A stretch of 64,000 nt of DNA from Mycobacterium sp. 852013-51886_SCH5428379 (GTDB lineage: Bacteria > Actinomycetota > Actinomycetes > Mycobacteriales > Mycobacteriaceae). The notes beneath the pieces were generated by a model. The model searched no databases and was not told where the DNA came from. It saw nothing but the letters and a program-made list of their open reading frames with translations. Of the stretch, positions 25,102 through 35,801 are shown one piece after another (the first letter of the stretch is position 1; every line of letters begins with the position of its first letter). The stretch covers positions 1 to 64,000 of the forward strand of contig NZ_LZSU01000022.1 of the NCBI RefSeq assembly GCF_001665575.1, in the 5' to 3' direction. Both the position numbers and the translations under genes were made by a program.

Positions 25102-26073
25102 TCAGCGGACGGCGATGACCACCTTGCCGCGTGCCGAGCGATTCTCCAGCGCCGCAATCGCATCCGCGGCCCGCGCAAAAGGATAAACCTCCGGTTGCGG
25201 AGCCGTGAGCGTCCCCGAGGCCAGCATCGGTTCGATCTCCGCCCACTGCTCCCGCACATATCCGGGATGGGCGAAAGTCCAAGCGCCCCAGCCCACGCCG
25301 ACGACGTCGACGTTGTTGAGCAGTAGCCGGTTGACCTTGACCGTGGGGATGTCGCCGCCGGTGAAGCCGATCACCAGCAGGCGTCCGCCGGGCGCCAGTG
25401 AGCGGATCGAATCGGTGAACCGATCGCCGCCGACCGGATCGACCACCACGTCGACACCGCGTCCGCCGGTCAACTCCTTGACCGCATCCTTGAAGCCGTC
25501 GGCCAACACGACGTCCGACGCGCCGGCGTTCCGCGCCACCTCTTTCTTCGCCTCGGTACTGACCACCGCGATGGTGCGGGCCGCACCGAAGGCTGGAGCC
25601 AGCCGCAGGGTGGAGGTGCCGATCCCGCCGGCGGCCCCGTGCACCAGCACGGTCTCACCAGCCGCGAGACGGCCGCGGGTCCGCAACGCGCAGTGCACCG
25701 TCAGATCGTTGAACAACAGGCCGGCGCCGGCTTCGAACGTCACCGCATCCGGCAGCGGGAACACCCGATCGGGCGGCAGCGCAACGACTTCGGCCATACC
25801 GCCGGACAGCATCGTCAGGCCGGCCACGCGGTCTCCCGCAGCGAATCCGCAGCCGCCTGGCGCGCTGCGCACCACGCCGGCGATCTCGGCGCCCGGGCTG
25901 AACGGCAGATCGGGTTTGTATTGGTAGAGGCCCCGGGTGAGCAGGGCGTCGGGGAAGGCCACCCCGGCCGCGTGCACGTCGATGATCACCTGATCGTCGG
26001 CATGCGGTTCGTCGACGTCGACGAGCTCCACCGCGCCGGGACCGTCGAGCCGGGTTACATGGATCGCGCGCAT
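25102..26073 (-). CDS. NADPH:quinone oxidoreductase-type MDR dehydrogenase
   Basis: A 323-residue zinc-independent medium-chain reductase. The catalytic GroES-like half has no Cys-His zinc ligands. The nucleotide motif VHGAAGGIGTS is at about 144-154, and GGRGVDVVVDPVGGDRFTDS follows, as in quinone oxidoreductases. It should reduce quinones or enoyl/carbonyl compounds with NADPH. The ATG at 26073 starts MRAIHVTRLDGPG, the standard N-terminus. It ends 3 bp from the convergent DUF5666-like gene and diverges from the alcohol dehydrogenase gene with 42 bp between. Confidence 0.88.
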   Translation of the reverse strand: MRAIHVTRLDGPGAVELVDVDEPHADDQVIIDVHAAGVAFPDALLTRGLYQYKPDLPFSPGAEIAGVVRSAPGGCGFAAGDRVAGLTMLSGGMAEVVALPPDRVFPLPDAVTFEAGAGLLFNDLTVHCALRTRGRLAAGETVLVHGAAGGIGTSTLRLAPAFGAARTIAVVSTEAKKEVARNAGASDVVLADGFKDAVKELTGGRGVDVVVDPVGGDRFTDSIRSLAPGGRLLVIGFTGGDIPTVKVNRLLLNNVDVVGVGWGAWTFAHPGYVREQWAEIEPMLASGTLTAPQPEVYPFARAADAIAALENRSARGKVVIAVR

Positions 26074-26115
26074 GGCGGCCTTTCTGTCGTCGACGGAACC
26101 ATTTAACATCCCGGA

Positions 26116-27210
26116 GTGATCGACGCCCGTGCCGCGGTGCTGCTGGCCCCAGGAGCAGATCCCGTCCTGACCGACGTGACGGTGCGCGCGCCGGTGGCCG
26201 ACGAGGTCCTCGTCCGCATCGACGCGGCCGGGATCTGCCACACCGACATCAGCGTCGCCGCGCGCTGGCCGCAACGCCGCACGCCGATGGTTTTCGGTCA
26301 CGAAGGCTGCGGCACCGTGGTCGAGGCCGGTCCCACGGCCGACCTGCGCCCAGGCCGGCGGGTCGTACTCACCTTCGCCAGCTGCGGCCGGTGCGCATTC
26401 TGCGCGGCGGGACACCCCGCCTACTGCGCGGACTCCACGGCGCTGAACCTACGCGGAGACGGCGGCGGGGACGGCAGTGCGCTGCAGACCGAGGGCCACG
26501 CCGTCGGCGGCGGATTCTTCGGGCAATCCAGTCACGCCACGTTCGCGATCGTCCGCCGCCGCAATGCGGTGGTGATCCCCGACGACGTCGATCCGGTATT
26601 GGCCGCACCGCTGGGCTGCAGCGTGCAGACCGGTGTCGGCACGGTCCTCAACGCGCTCGCCACCCGGCCCGGCGAGTCGATGGCGATCTTCGGCGCCGGG
26701 GCGGTCGGACTGTCTGCGGTGATGGGAGCACGAATCGCGCGCTGCCGGACAATCGTCGCAGTCGATCCGGTCGCCGAGCGACGGCACCTGGCCGCGGACT
26801 TCGGCGCGACCGCCACCATCGATCCCGCGGACGGTGACGTCGCCGCGCGCATCGTGGAGCTGACGGCCGGCGGCGCCCATGCCGCGGTCGACACCACCGC
26901 GCTGCCCGAGGTGCTGACCACGGCGATCACAGCGCTGCGGTCGCGCGGCGCGCTGGCCGTCGTGGGCCTCGGAGCGCCGATGGCGTCCCTGCCGGTGGGT
27001 TCGATCATGGGCAAAGGGCTGACCGTGCGCGGTGTGGTGGAGGGCGACAGCGAGCCGCAGACCTTCATCCCCCGGCTGGTGGCCATGGTGAGCACCGGTG
27101 ACCTGCCGATCGAGCGCATGGTCACCCGATACCCGTTCAGCCAGTTCGACCAGGCCTGGACCGCCGCCCGCACCGGCACCGCGGTCAAGCCGGTGCTGGC
27201 GATGACATGA
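26116..27210 (+). CDS. zinc-dependent alcohol dehydrogenase (aryl-alcohol type)
   Basis: A 364-residue zinc MDR dehydrogenase. Catalytic zinc ligands are Cys41 (GICHTD), His62 (FGHEGCG) and Cys168 (PLGCSVQTG). Structural zinc ligands are Cys90, Cys93, Cys96 and Cys104. The NAD motif is FGAGAVGLSA. The spacing and the LGCSVQTG segment place it with benzyl-alcohol/AdhB-like dehydrogenases. The GTG at 26116 has no Shine-Dalgarno; ATTTAA about 10 bases before it may be the -10 of a nearly leaderless mRNA. Confidence 0.9.
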   Translation: MIDARAAVLLAPGADPVLTDVTVRAPVADEVLVRIDAAGICHTDISVAARWPQRRTPMVFGHEGCGTVVEAGPTADLRPGRRVVLTFASCGRCAFCAAGHPAYCADSTALNLRGDGGGDGSALQTEGHAVGGGFFGQSSHATFAIVRRRNAVVIPDDVDPVLAAPLGCSVQTGVGTVLNALATRPGESMAIFGAGAVGLSAVMGARIARCRTIVAVDPVAERRHLAADFGATATIDPADGDVAARIVELTAGGAHAAVDTTALPEVLTTAITALRSRGALAVVGLGAPMASLPVGSIMGKGLTVRGVVEGDSEPQTFIPRLVAMVSTGDLPIERMVTRYPFSQFDQAWTAARTGTAVKPVLAMT

Positions 27211-27262
27211 ACCGCCCGGCAGGCGGGACAATGCCGACCCGGCACGTTCATCGGCAGTTAAG

Positions 27263-27278
27263 CTGACGTCCCCGTCAG
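27263..27278. promoter_or_regulatory. inverted repeat CTGACG-N4-CGTCAG upstream of the alpha/beta hydrolase
   Basis: A perfect 6+4+6 inverted repeat (CTGACGTCCCCGTCAG) ends 26 bp before the ATG at 27305, just after TTAAG. It is too short and lacks a U-tract for a terminator. Its size and position suit a TetR-like operator over the promoter. The regulator is not encoded next to it. Confidence 0.45.
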
Positions 27279-27304
27279 TGTTGCCGGAGTGATCGGAGCG
27301 GCCC

Positions 27305-28252
27305 ATGAGCCGAGTTGCCACCTTCGACGCCGCGAAGGCGTTGCCCCCGCGTCGGGTGGTGCCCGTCCGGTCGGCGGACGGCGTGCGACTGCACACCGAG
27401 GTCTTCGGCCCCGAGGACGCCCCTCCGGTCGTACTGGCCCACGGCATCACCTGTGCGCTCCGGGTGTGGGCGTATCAGATCGCCGATCTGGCCCGCGATC
27501 ATCGAGTCATCGCGTTCGATCACCGAGGGCACGGACGCAGCGGCGTGCCGCCCCGTCGCACCGGCTACAGCCTGGACCTGCTTGCCGCCGATCTCGATGC
27601 GGTGCTGGCCGCCACCGTCGCCCCCGGCGAGCGCGCGGTGGTCGCCGGCCACTCCATGGGCGGTATCGCGATCACGTCCTGGGCCCGGCGCTATCCGGCC
27701 CGGGTCCGGCAGCGTGCTGCCGCGGTCGCGCTGATCAACACCACCACGGGGGACCTGCTGCGCGACGTGCAGTTCCTTCCTGTGCCGCAACGACTCTCGG
27801 CCACCCGGGTGCTGGCGGCAGGAACGATGCTCAAACGGTTCGGCGCCACGCCGCTGCCGTCGGCGGCGCATCGCGCGAACCGGCGTTTCGTGTCCGCGCT
27901 GGCCGTCGGCCGTACCGCCGACCCGGCGGTCGCCGGGTTCGTCTACGAACTGTTCGCCGCAACCCCGCCGGCGGGACGCGGCGGCTGGGCCTCGGTCCTG
28001 GTCGACCGGCTCGGGCCCGAGCACATCGGTCTGGACAACCTGGCGGTGCCGACGCTGGTGGTCGGCAGCCGGCACGATCGGCTGCTGCCGATCACGGCGT
28101 CACGACGGATCGCCGAGCAGGTACCGGATCTCGCCGACTTCCTCGAGCTGCCGGGTGGCCATTGCGCGATCCTGGAACACCCGGACGAGGTGAACGGTGC
28201 GTTGCGGAGCCTGGCCGCATCGGCCGTCGGCGCGGCACGCGCGAGCTCCTGA
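27305..28252 (+). CDS. alpha/beta hydrolase
   Basis: A 315-residue alpha/beta-fold hydrolase. The nucleophile elbow is GHSMGG with Ser117. The oxyanion region is LAHGITCALRVW. The late His lies in PGGHCAILEHPDEV, and the acid is probably in VGSRHDRLLP. The length and the DHRGHGRSG motif fit esterases or epoxide-hydrolase-like enzymes acting on lipids. No substrate can be named. The gene stands alone and ends 3 bp before the convergent amine oxidase. Confidence 0.87.
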   Translation: MSRVATFDAAKALPPRRVVPVRSADGVRLHTEVFGPEDAPPVVLAHGITCALRVWAYQIADLARDHRVIAFDHRGHGRSGVPPRRTGYSLDLLAADLDAVLAATVAPGERAVVAGHSMGGIAITSWARRYPARVRQRAAAVALINTTTGDLLRDVQFLPVPQRLSATRVLAAGTMLKRFGATPLPSAAHRANRRFVSALAVGRTADPAVAGFVYELFAATPPAGRGGWASVLVDRLGPEHIGLDNLAVPTLVVGSRHDRLLPITASRRIAEQVPDLADFLELPGGHCAILEHPDEVNGALRSLAASAVGAARASS

Positions 28253-28255
28253 GCT

Positions 28256-29614
28256 TCAGGGGGTCGCCGACAGTGCGCGGTGCACCTCGGCCGCGGCCCG
28301 CTGCCCCGAGCGCACGGCGCCGTCGAGGAAACCGGTCCACGTGTCCGCGGTCTCGGTACCGGCCCAGTGGATGCCGTCGACGGGTGCGCGTAGCCATTGG
28401 CCGTAGCTCGTCCAGGCTCCGGGCGGCACGGCCGCGGTGGGTCCGCCCGGCGCGAATTCTTCTGCGCCCCAGCAATGATCGATGTAGTCGATGGGTTCGG
28501 CGGCCGCGTCGCCGAATAGTGCGACGAATCCGGCCAGCGCCTGCTCGCGCCGCTGGTCGGGCGGCAGTGCATCGAACGCCGCGGCGTCGGTGAAGCCGAG
28601 GAGGATCCCCGGGCCCTCGCCGGACGGGCTGACGTCGAAGGTGATGAACACCGGACCCTCGTCGGACAGCGCCTCACCCGAACAGCCGCCGTCGCGCCAG
28701 AACGGGGTGGGATAGGCGGCGTAGGCCTTGCTGAGCCGGCCCTGCGGCCACTGCTTCGCCAACTCGATGTGGCCGCGCGGCAGCGGCGGTTCGAACGCGA
28801 TGGCCTGCCGGTGCGCGGGGGCCACCGCGACAATCACGGCGCGCACCGTGGTTGTGCCCGCTGCGGTGTCGACGCGCAGGGTGCCGTCGTCGAGCCGTTC
28901 GACCCGGCGCACCGGAGCGTCGAGCAGCACCCGGTCGCCGAGTTCGGTGGCGATCCGCTGCGCGATGTCCTGGGTGCCGCTGGGGAATCGGTCCTGCTGA
29001 GCGCCGCCCTCGACGTCGAGCATGCGCCCGATGCCGCCGGCGGCCTTGACGTAGCGAACGGCGTGCAGCATCGACACCGCATCCGGTTCGCATCCCCAGG
29101 TCACGCGGGACATGATCGCCATCAGGTCGCGGGTGGAGGCGCTGGCGCGCACCGACCGCAACCAGGCCTCCAGCGTGATGTCGTCGAGCCGGTGCGCAGT
29201 CGGTCCGGTCCACGGCCGGTCGACGGGCACCTGCTTGCACAGCCGCTCGAAGCGCCACTGGATGCGCGAGACGTCGAGCAGTTCGATGATCGACAGACGG
29301 GGGACGGTGCTGCGATAGCTGCGCACCCGGCCGCGCCAGCGGATCAGGTTCTTACCGTGGCGGTAGGTGGGCACGGTGTGACAGCCCAGGTCAGCGGCCA
29401 GAGCGGTGACGGCGTCCTGGGTCGGGCCGACGAACGTGGCGCCGAGGTCCACCGGGGTGTCCGCGACACTGCCGGTGTACGCACGGCCGCCGACGCGGTC
29501 GCGGCCCTCGAAGACCACGACGTCGTGGCCGAACTTCCGCAGTTCGCGGGCCGCCGTCAGCCCGGCGAAACCGGCGCCCACGACGGCGACGACGGCGGTG
29601 TCGGGTGCGCTCAT
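28256..29614 (-). CDS. flavin monoamine oxidase family protein
   Basis: A 452-residue FAD amine oxidase of the MAO/putrescine-oxidase group. The N-terminal FAD motif is [19 protein letters not shown] (11-29), followed by [12 protein letters not shown]. The C-terminal FAD-binding ending is [19 protein letters not shown], as in monoamine oxidases. It would oxidise an amine to the aldehyde with release of ammonia and peroxide. The ATG at 29614 gives the normal N-terminus. It is divergent from the flavin monooxygenase at 29738. Confidence 0.9.
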   Translation of the reverse strand: MSAPDTAVVAVVGAGFAGLTAARELRKFGHDVVVFEGRDRVGGRAYTGSVADTPVDLGATFVGPTQDAVTALAADLGCHTVPTYRHGKNLIRWRGRVRSYRSTVPRLSIIELLDVSRIQWRFERLCKQVPVDRPWTGPTAHRLDDITLEAWLRSVRASASTRDLMAIMSRVTWGCEPDAVSMLHAVRYVKAAGGIGRMLDVEGGAQQDRFPSGTQDIAQRIATELGDRVLLDAPVRRVERLDDGTLRVDTAAGTTTVRAVIVAVAPAHRQAIAFEPPLPRGHIELAKQWPQGRLSKAYAAYPTPFWRDGGCSGEALSDEGPVFITFDVSPSGEGPGILLGFTDAAAFDALPPDQRREQALAGFVALFGDAAAEPIDYIDHCWGAEEFAPGGPTAAVPPGAWTSYGQWLRAPVDGIHWAGTETADTWTGFLDGAVRSGQRAAAEVHRALSATP

Positions 29615-29702
29615 CTGACCAGAGTCTCATGACGCGCAGGCCCTGACAGCCACTCGCTCCGCGAGATCGTCGACGGGTCCCATTCGGGAGACCTATGGTG
29701 GG

Positions 29703-29724
29703 GTTGGTACGGGACGGGACCAAC
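29703..29724. promoter_or_regulatory. inverted repeat GTTGGT-N10-ACCAAC before the flavin monooxygenase
   Basis: Six-base arms flank a 10-base spacer, ending 13 bp before the ATG at 29738. A TATGGT-like -10 lies just upstream. This may be an operator or a 5'-UTR hairpin that masks the GGAGG site at 29725-29729. The evidence is only the symmetry. Confidence 0.3.
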
Positions 29725-29737
29725 GGAGGTTCGATCG

Positions 29738-31243
29738 ATGAGCAGCGAAATCAGTGAGCAGCCGGGCGAATACGCCGACGTGCTGATCATCGGCGCGGGG
29801 ATTTCGGGGATCGGGGCCGCCTACCGCATCCGGGAGAGAAACCCGCAGCTCAGCTACACCGTGCTGGAGCGCAGGTCTCGCATCGGCGGCACCTGGGACC
29901 TCTTCCGCTACCCGGGTATCCGCTCCGACAGCGACATCTTCACGCTGAGCTACCCCTACGAACCGTGGACCCGGCCGGAGAACGTCGCCGACGGGGCCGA
30001 CATCCGCGGCTACCTCACCCACACCGCGCACAAGTACGGCATCGACTCCCACATCCGGTTCGACACCCGCGTCGTCTCGGCGGACTGGGACTCCACCACC
30101 GACACCTGGACCGTACGGACGGTGGTGTCAGGGCCCGACGGTGAACGCGAGGCGCTCTACCGCGGCCGGTTCCTGTTCTGCGGAACCGGCTACTACAACT
30201 ACGACGCCCCCTACACCCCGGAGTTCCCGGGCATCGAGGAGTTCGACGGGGACGTCGTCCATCCGCAGTTCTGGCCGGAATCACTCGACTACAGCGGTAA
30301 GCGCGTCGTGGTGATCGGCAGCGGCGCCACCGCGATCAGCCTGATCCCGGCGCTGGCCCAGCGTGCCGGGCACGTGACGATGCTGCAGCGCTCGCCCACG
30401 TACATGATGTCGATGTCGCGGTTCGACCCGATGGTGCAGTTCATCCGGAAGTTGTTGCCGCAGCGCTTGTCCCACGCCGTCGTGCGGATGCGCAACGCGA
30501 TGGTGCACGTGCTGACCTATGCGATGTTCCGCAAGGCCCCACGGTTCGGCCGGTGGCTGATCCGCAACCGGACCGTCGCCGCGTTGCCGCCGGGCTACGA
30601 CGTCGACGTGCACTTCAAACCGCGCTACAACCCGTGGGACCAGCGGATGTGCCTGGTGCTCGACGGTGATCTCTACGAACACATCTCCGCGGGGCGGGCG
30701 GAGGTGGTGACCGACCACATCGACCACGTGGACGCGTCGGGCATCGTGCTGGCGTCGGGGAGGCGTCTGGACGCCGACGTCATCGTGACCGCCACCGGAT
30801 TGCAGTTGCAGGCGCTGGGCGGCATCAGGATCTGCCTCGACGGAGACGAGATCAAGCCGACGGACCGTTTCGTCTACAAGGAGTACCTGCTCGAGGACGT
30901 ACCCAACCTGGCGTGGTGCATCGGCTACACCAACGCGTCCTGGACGCTGCGCGCCGATATGACGGCGCGGGCGTTCGCGAAGCTCATCGCGTTCACTGTG
31001 GAGCACGGCTACACCCATGCCTATCCGCACATCGGGCAGACGACGATGCAGGAGAAGCCGGCGTGGGATCTGGCGGCGGGGTATGTGCAACGGGCACCGC
31101 ACGCGCTCCCGCGGTCCGGGACGCGGCGGCCGTGGCACGTGCGGCACAACTACGTGCTCGATGCGATCGACCACCGCTTCGACCGAATCGAGGAGGACAT
31201 GGTCTTCGGTCGGGTGCCCGCGGTCCAGACTCAACCGGCCTGA
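29738..31243 (+). CDS. EthA/MymA-type flavin-containing (Baeyer-Villiger) monooxygenase
   Basis: A 501-residue class B flavoprotein monooxygenase. It has two Rossmann motifs, IIGAGISGIGAAYR (18-31) and VVIGSGATAISL, the mycobacterial signature GGTWDLFRYPGIRSDSD, and the Baeyer-Villiger fingerprint FDGDVVHPQFWP. M. tuberculosis EthA, the ethionamide activator, and MymA share these features. It inserts oxygen into ketones or oxidises sulfur, using NADPH. A GGAGG Shine-Dalgarno precedes the ATG at 29738. There is no EthR-like TetR gene next to it. Confidence 0.92.
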   Translation: MSSEISEQPGEYADVLIIGAGISGIGAAYRIRERNPQLSYTVLERRSRIGGTWDLFRYPGIRSDSDIFTLSYPYEPWTRPENVADGADIRGYLTHTAHKYGIDSHIRFDTRVVSADWDSTTDTWTVRTVVSGPDGEREALYRGRFLFCGTGYYNYDAPYTPEFPGIEEFDGDVVHPQFWPESLDYSGKRVVVIGSGATAISLIPALAQRAGHVTMLQRSPTYMMSMSRFDPMVQFIRKLLPQRLSHAVVRMRNAMVHVLTYAMFRKAPRFGRWLIRNRTVAALPPGYDVDVHFKPRYNPWDQRMCLVLDGDLYEHISAGRAEVVTDHIDHVDASGIVLASGRRLDADVIVTATGLQLQALGGIRICLDGDEIKPTDRFVYKEYLLEDVPNLAWCIGYTNASWTLRADMTARAFAKLIAFTVEHGYTHAYPHIGQTTMQEKPAWDLAAGYVQRAPHALPRSGTRRPWHVRHNYVLDAIDHRFDRIEEDMVFGRVPAVQTQPA

Positions 31244-31265
31244 CCGGTCGGGGCGACGGAGTTCG

Positions 31266-32404
31266 CTACGGGGCGAGCGTCAGCCAGTCGGTGAAGCCCG
31301 ACGGATCGTGCCTGCCCAGCGCGCCGTGCTCGAACAACCCCCAGCCCTCGACGGTGCGGGCGTCGATCTCGCAGGTGGCCCGGCCGACGTGGTCGATGAC
31401 GCCGAACATCGCGCGGCCCGACACCGACGGATCGCTCAGGTCGTAAGTCAGCCGCTCCGTGAATTTCTCGCCGCGCCACACGCCGTGGACCCAATCGCTG
31501 TCGCCGCCGTATCCGCCGCCGATGTGGATCGGTACCGGAAGCTTCGACTCCACGTCGAAGCGCAGCGGCGTCCCGTCCGCCGCCGTGGCGTCGATGGTGG
31601 CGCCGTAGGGGATTCGGGTACCGGAGGCGTAGTGGATCTTCACCCTAGGCCAGCCCAGTTGTTCCACGCGTCCGTCGCGCCAGACGCGGGTGCAATCGTT
31701 GAGGGACCGGAACCCGTCGGGTTCCTCCTGGATGATCAGCACGAGGGCGAAGTCGTCGAACGCCATCGGCACGTAGAGCCACCACATACCCTCGAACGGC
31801 GGGTCGGCGGGGCGACCCGCGGGCTCGGCCTCACCGATCGGGCGGATGCCCCACGACCGGTCGCGTGATCCGATCCAGGTCTCCGGATCGACCGCGATCT
31901 CTTCGCCGTCGATCGCGATCCGGCCGCTCCAGGAACCGACCTGGGCGAACCGCTGCGCGTTGAGCGTCACGCGGTTACCGGTACGCAGGATGTGCGGCTG
32001 TTCCTGCACGGCGTCGAACAGCCCCTCCCACGTGAGATCGACGGCGATGCCGTCGGTTTCGTCCATGACGATCCGCAACCGCCGCAGCGGTTCCGATACC
32101 TCGACGCGGTAGGCGCCGACGCGCTGGTTAAGCCGGTCCTGGTCGATCCCGTCGGACAGGTGCACGGCGGTGTGCGTATCGCCCAGCAGTCCTCGTTCAC
32201 CCTCGCCGCGCCGGGACACCAGGACGAAGGCGTCCTTGACCCCGAGGTTGGGGTAGTAGCCGATTCCGGTGATCAGGAAGATATCGCCGCTGCGGTCGTG
32301 TGCGTTGAAGTACGAGCGGTCGTAGAAATTGCGATCGGAGGATCCCGGCCACGCGATCGGTTGCGGGACCTGGTGGACCGGGAATTCGTCCATGGGACCG
32401 AGCA

Positions 32405-32405
<1 letters not shown>
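31266..32405 (-). CDS. conserved AttH-like hypothetical protein
   Basis: A 379-residue protein rich in predicted beta strands, without signal peptide or membrane segment. It resembles the lipocalin-like AttH/hydroxyneurosporene-synthase-type proteins (GMWWLYVPMAFDDFALVLII, RSWGIRPIGE). No catalytic motif is obvious. The ATG at 32405 overlaps the stop of the phosphotransferase gene (TGATG) and follows GGAGGAG, so the two are translated together. The pair may process a lipid or polyketide alcohol; this is speculation from the partner gene. Confidence 0.72.
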
Positions 32406-33570
<1,165 letters not shown>

Positions 33571-33572
<2 letters not shown>

Positions 33573-34173
33573 GAAATCAGACCCGTCATCGGTTGACAAG
33601 GCCCCGGCCGCGGGACGGCCCCGCGATCCGCGTATCGACGCTGCCATACTGCAGGCCGCGACGGATCTGCTTGTGGAAATCGGGTATTCGAATCTGACGA
33701 TGGCCGCCGTGGCCCAACGCGCGGGCACCACCAAGACCGCTCTCTACCGCCGGTGGTCGAGTAAGGCCGAACTCGTCCACGAGGCTGTCTTCCCGGCGTC
33801 GCCCAGCGCGCTCACCGGTCCCGGCGGCGATATCGCCGCAGACATCAGGGCCATGATCGCCGCCGCGCGGGACGTGTTCGTCAGCCCGCCCGTGCGCGCT
33901 GGGTTGCCCGGCCTGCTCGCCGACATGACTGACGATCCGGACCTCAACGCCCGGGTGATGCAGCGGTTCACCGGACTGTTCGCCGCGGTGCGCGGCCGGC
34001 TTGCCGAAGGGGTGTCGCGCGGTGAGGTGCATGCCGACGTCGACCCCGACCGACTGGTGGAGGTCATCGGTGGCGCCACCATGCTGCGAATGTTGTTGTG
34101 GCCCGGTGTGAAACTCGGCGAGGAGTGGGTCGATCAGACCTGCGCCATCGTCACCCGCGGTGTGGTGGCGTAG
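33571..34173 (+). CDS. TetR-family transcriptional regulator
   Basis: A 200-residue TetR protein. The HTH lies at about 22-68 (AAILQAATDLLVEIGYSNLT and AQRAGTTKTALYRRWSSKAEL), followed by an all-helical ligand domain of the TetR_C_16-like type. The ATG at 33571 is preferred over a longer form starting at 33520 because that would extend the frame across the divergent promoter. An inverted repeat overlaps the start codon, so autoregulation is likely. Confidence 0.9.
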
Positions 34174-34235
34174 CGGTCGCGGGATCAAGGATCCGCCAAG
34201 GATCTTCGGAGGGCCCCGACGCATCCTTCTTTCCA

Positions 34236-34285
34236 GCGGGCCTGCGGCGCTCCGGTCCACCACCCGGGACACGCCGCAGGCCCGC
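34236..34285. repeat. perfect 14-bp inverted repeat (long hairpin) between TetR and PIG-L genes
   Basis: GCGGGCCTGCGGCG (34236-34249) and CGCCGCAGGCCCGC (34272-34285) are exact reverse complements around a 22-nt loop. The hairpin would be very stable. Neither strand has a T-tract after the stem, so it is not a classical intrinsic terminator, though mycobacteria tolerate tract-less terminators. It occupies the 153-bp gap between the two co-directional genes and may separate their transcripts. Confidence 0.6.
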
Positions 34286-34326
34286 CTCACCGCCCACGCC
34301 GAATCGCGATGTGATGCCATGGATCC

Positions 34327-35013
34327 ATGACGTTCGAGCCGTTCCCATCGGACTGGCGTACCGCGCTGGTGCTGGTACCGCACCCCGATGACCCGGAGTA
34401 CGGCATCGGCGCCGCCGTCGCGAAATGGACCGCCGCCGGCCGCACCGTGCACTACGCGCTGGCATCGCGCGGCGAGGCCGGTATCGCCGGAATGCCGCCC
34501 GACGAGGCGGGCCCGCTACGCGAACGCGAACAGCGGCGCGCCGCCGCCATCGTGGGCGTCGCCGAGCCCGCCTTCTGGGATTTCCCCGACAGCCGCATCC
34601 GCGACACTGCTGAACTGCGCGGTCGGATCGCCGAGACCATCGAGGCGCTGCACCCCGACGTCGTCGTCACCATCTACAGCGGATCCGAATGGGCGCCAGG
34701 AGCGCCGAACCAGAGCGACCACATCGAGTTCGCGACGGCCGTCGCTGCCGCCTACGACTCGATGACGGACCCGCCGGAGTGGCTGTTCGAGAACGGACCG
34801 CACGGCACACACGGCGAAACCGTCGACGGATTCCTCGACCTGGCGGTGGAGTCCCTTGCTGCTCACGAGCGTTATCTGCAGGTGCTCGATCCCGAGGTAC
34901 CCGTGCGCGAACAGGCGCGCCGACAGGTGGCCGAGACCGCCGCCCAGCGACCGGAGTTCGGAGGCCGTCCGACCGTGGAGTTCATCCTCGTCCGGGAGAA
35001 GGGGAAGCGGTGA
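34327..35013 (+). CDS. PIG-L family N-acetylglucosaminyl deacetylase-like protein
   Basis: A 228-residue zinc hydrolase of the PIG-L/LmbE family, which includes MshB and Mca of mycothiol metabolism. Zinc ligands and the catalytic Asp lie in PHPDDPEYG (18-26), with Pro where most members have Glu after the Asp pair, and the later His is in SDHIEF near residue 131. The family removes acetyl or acyl groups from amino sugars and related amines. The substrate is unknown. The stop overlaps the ABC ATPase start (GTGA). Confidence 0.85.
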   Translation: MTFEPFPSDWRTALVLVPHPDDPEYGIGAAVAKWTAAGRTVHYALASRGEAGIAGMPPDEAGPLREREQRRAAAIVGVAEPAFWDFPDSRIRDTAELRGRIAETIEALHPDVVVTIYSGSEWAPGAPNQSDHIEFATAVAAAYDSMTDPPEWLFENGPHGTHGETVDGFLDLAVESLAAHERYLQVLDPEVPVREQARRQVAETAAQRPEFGGRPTVEFILVREKGKR

Positions 35014-35801
35014 GCGACCCGGTGCTGCTGCACGCCCAGGACATCGCGTTCGTCCGTGGCGGCCGGTATTTGTTGGCCGACGTCTCGGTGGCGATCGAGG
35101 CCGGACAGAGTTGGGTGGTGCTCGGCCCGAACGGCGCGGGAAAGAGCACGCTGCTCAACCTGTTCGGGGCGATCGCCCACCCGACCAGCGGGACGGTGCA
35201 CGTGCTGGGGCATCAGCTGGGTCGGGTCGACATGCGGGAACTGCGCACCCACATCGGCCACGTCAACCCGCGCCACCGGGTGGACAGTCCGCTGACCGCC
35301 CGCCAAGTAGTGCTGACCGGTCTTACCAACACACCGGATTTCATCCCCCGCTGGGCTCCGACGGGCGCGCAGGTGCGGCGCGCCGAGGAGCTCATCGGCT
35401 CGCTCGGGCTCGCCGACCGTGCGGACACGCCGTGGCAGGTGATGTCTCAGGGGGAGCGTGGCCGCACCCTGATCGCCCGCGCGTTGATCGGCGAACCGCA
35501 TCTGCTCATCCTCGACGAACCGGCTACCGGGCTGGATCTGGCTGCGCGAGAACAACTCCTGGCCGCGATGGACGGGTTGCGTCACAGTGATCCGCAGCTG
35601 GCCACAGTCCTGGTCACCCACCACATCGAGGAGATCCCGGCGACGACGTCGCACGCGTTGTTGCTGCGTGCGGGCAGGGTCGTTGCGCAGGGTCCGGCCC
35701 CCGAGGTGCTCACCTCCGAGGCGATCAGCGCGTGCTTCGACCACCCCATCAACATCAACACGAGCAACGGCCGCTGGTTCGCGCAGGCGGCGCCGGCTTA
35801 A
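35010..35801 (+). CDS. ABC transporter ATP-binding protein without permease partner
   Basis: A 263-residue ATPase. Walker A is GPNGAGKST (39-47). The signature is MSQGERGRT instead of LSGGQ, as in ModF/PhrA-like cytosolic ATPases. Walker B is LLILDEPATGLD, and the H-loop is VTHHIEEI. M. tuberculosis has a similar stand-alone ATPase gene near an enoyl-CoA hydratase gene. No permease is adjacent, so it may not be part of a transporter. The GTG start at 35010 overlaps the PIG-L stop. Confidence 0.85.
   Translation: MSDPVLLHAQDIAFVRGGRYLLADVSVAIEAGQSWVVLGPNGAGKSTLLNLFGAIAHPTSGTVHVLGHQLGRVDMRELRTHIGHVNPRHRVDSPLTARQVVLTGLTNTPDFIPRWAPTGAQVRRAEELIGSLGLADRADTPWQVMSQGERGRTLIARALIGEPHLLILDEPATGLDLAAREQLLAAMDGLRHSDPQLATVLVTHHIEEIPATTSHALLLRAGRVVAQGPAPEVLTSEAISACFDHPININTSNGRWFAQAAPA

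Noticed and set aside
29605..29614. ATGAGCGC at the start of the amine oxidase gene, resembling the minigene repeat
   Set aside because: The match stops after eight bases and there is no upstream stop overlap; MSA- is a common mycobacterial protein start.
34236..34285. Intrinsic terminator for the TetR gene
   Set aside because: The stem is strong but neither strand has a T-tract after it, so it is kept only as a hairpin.
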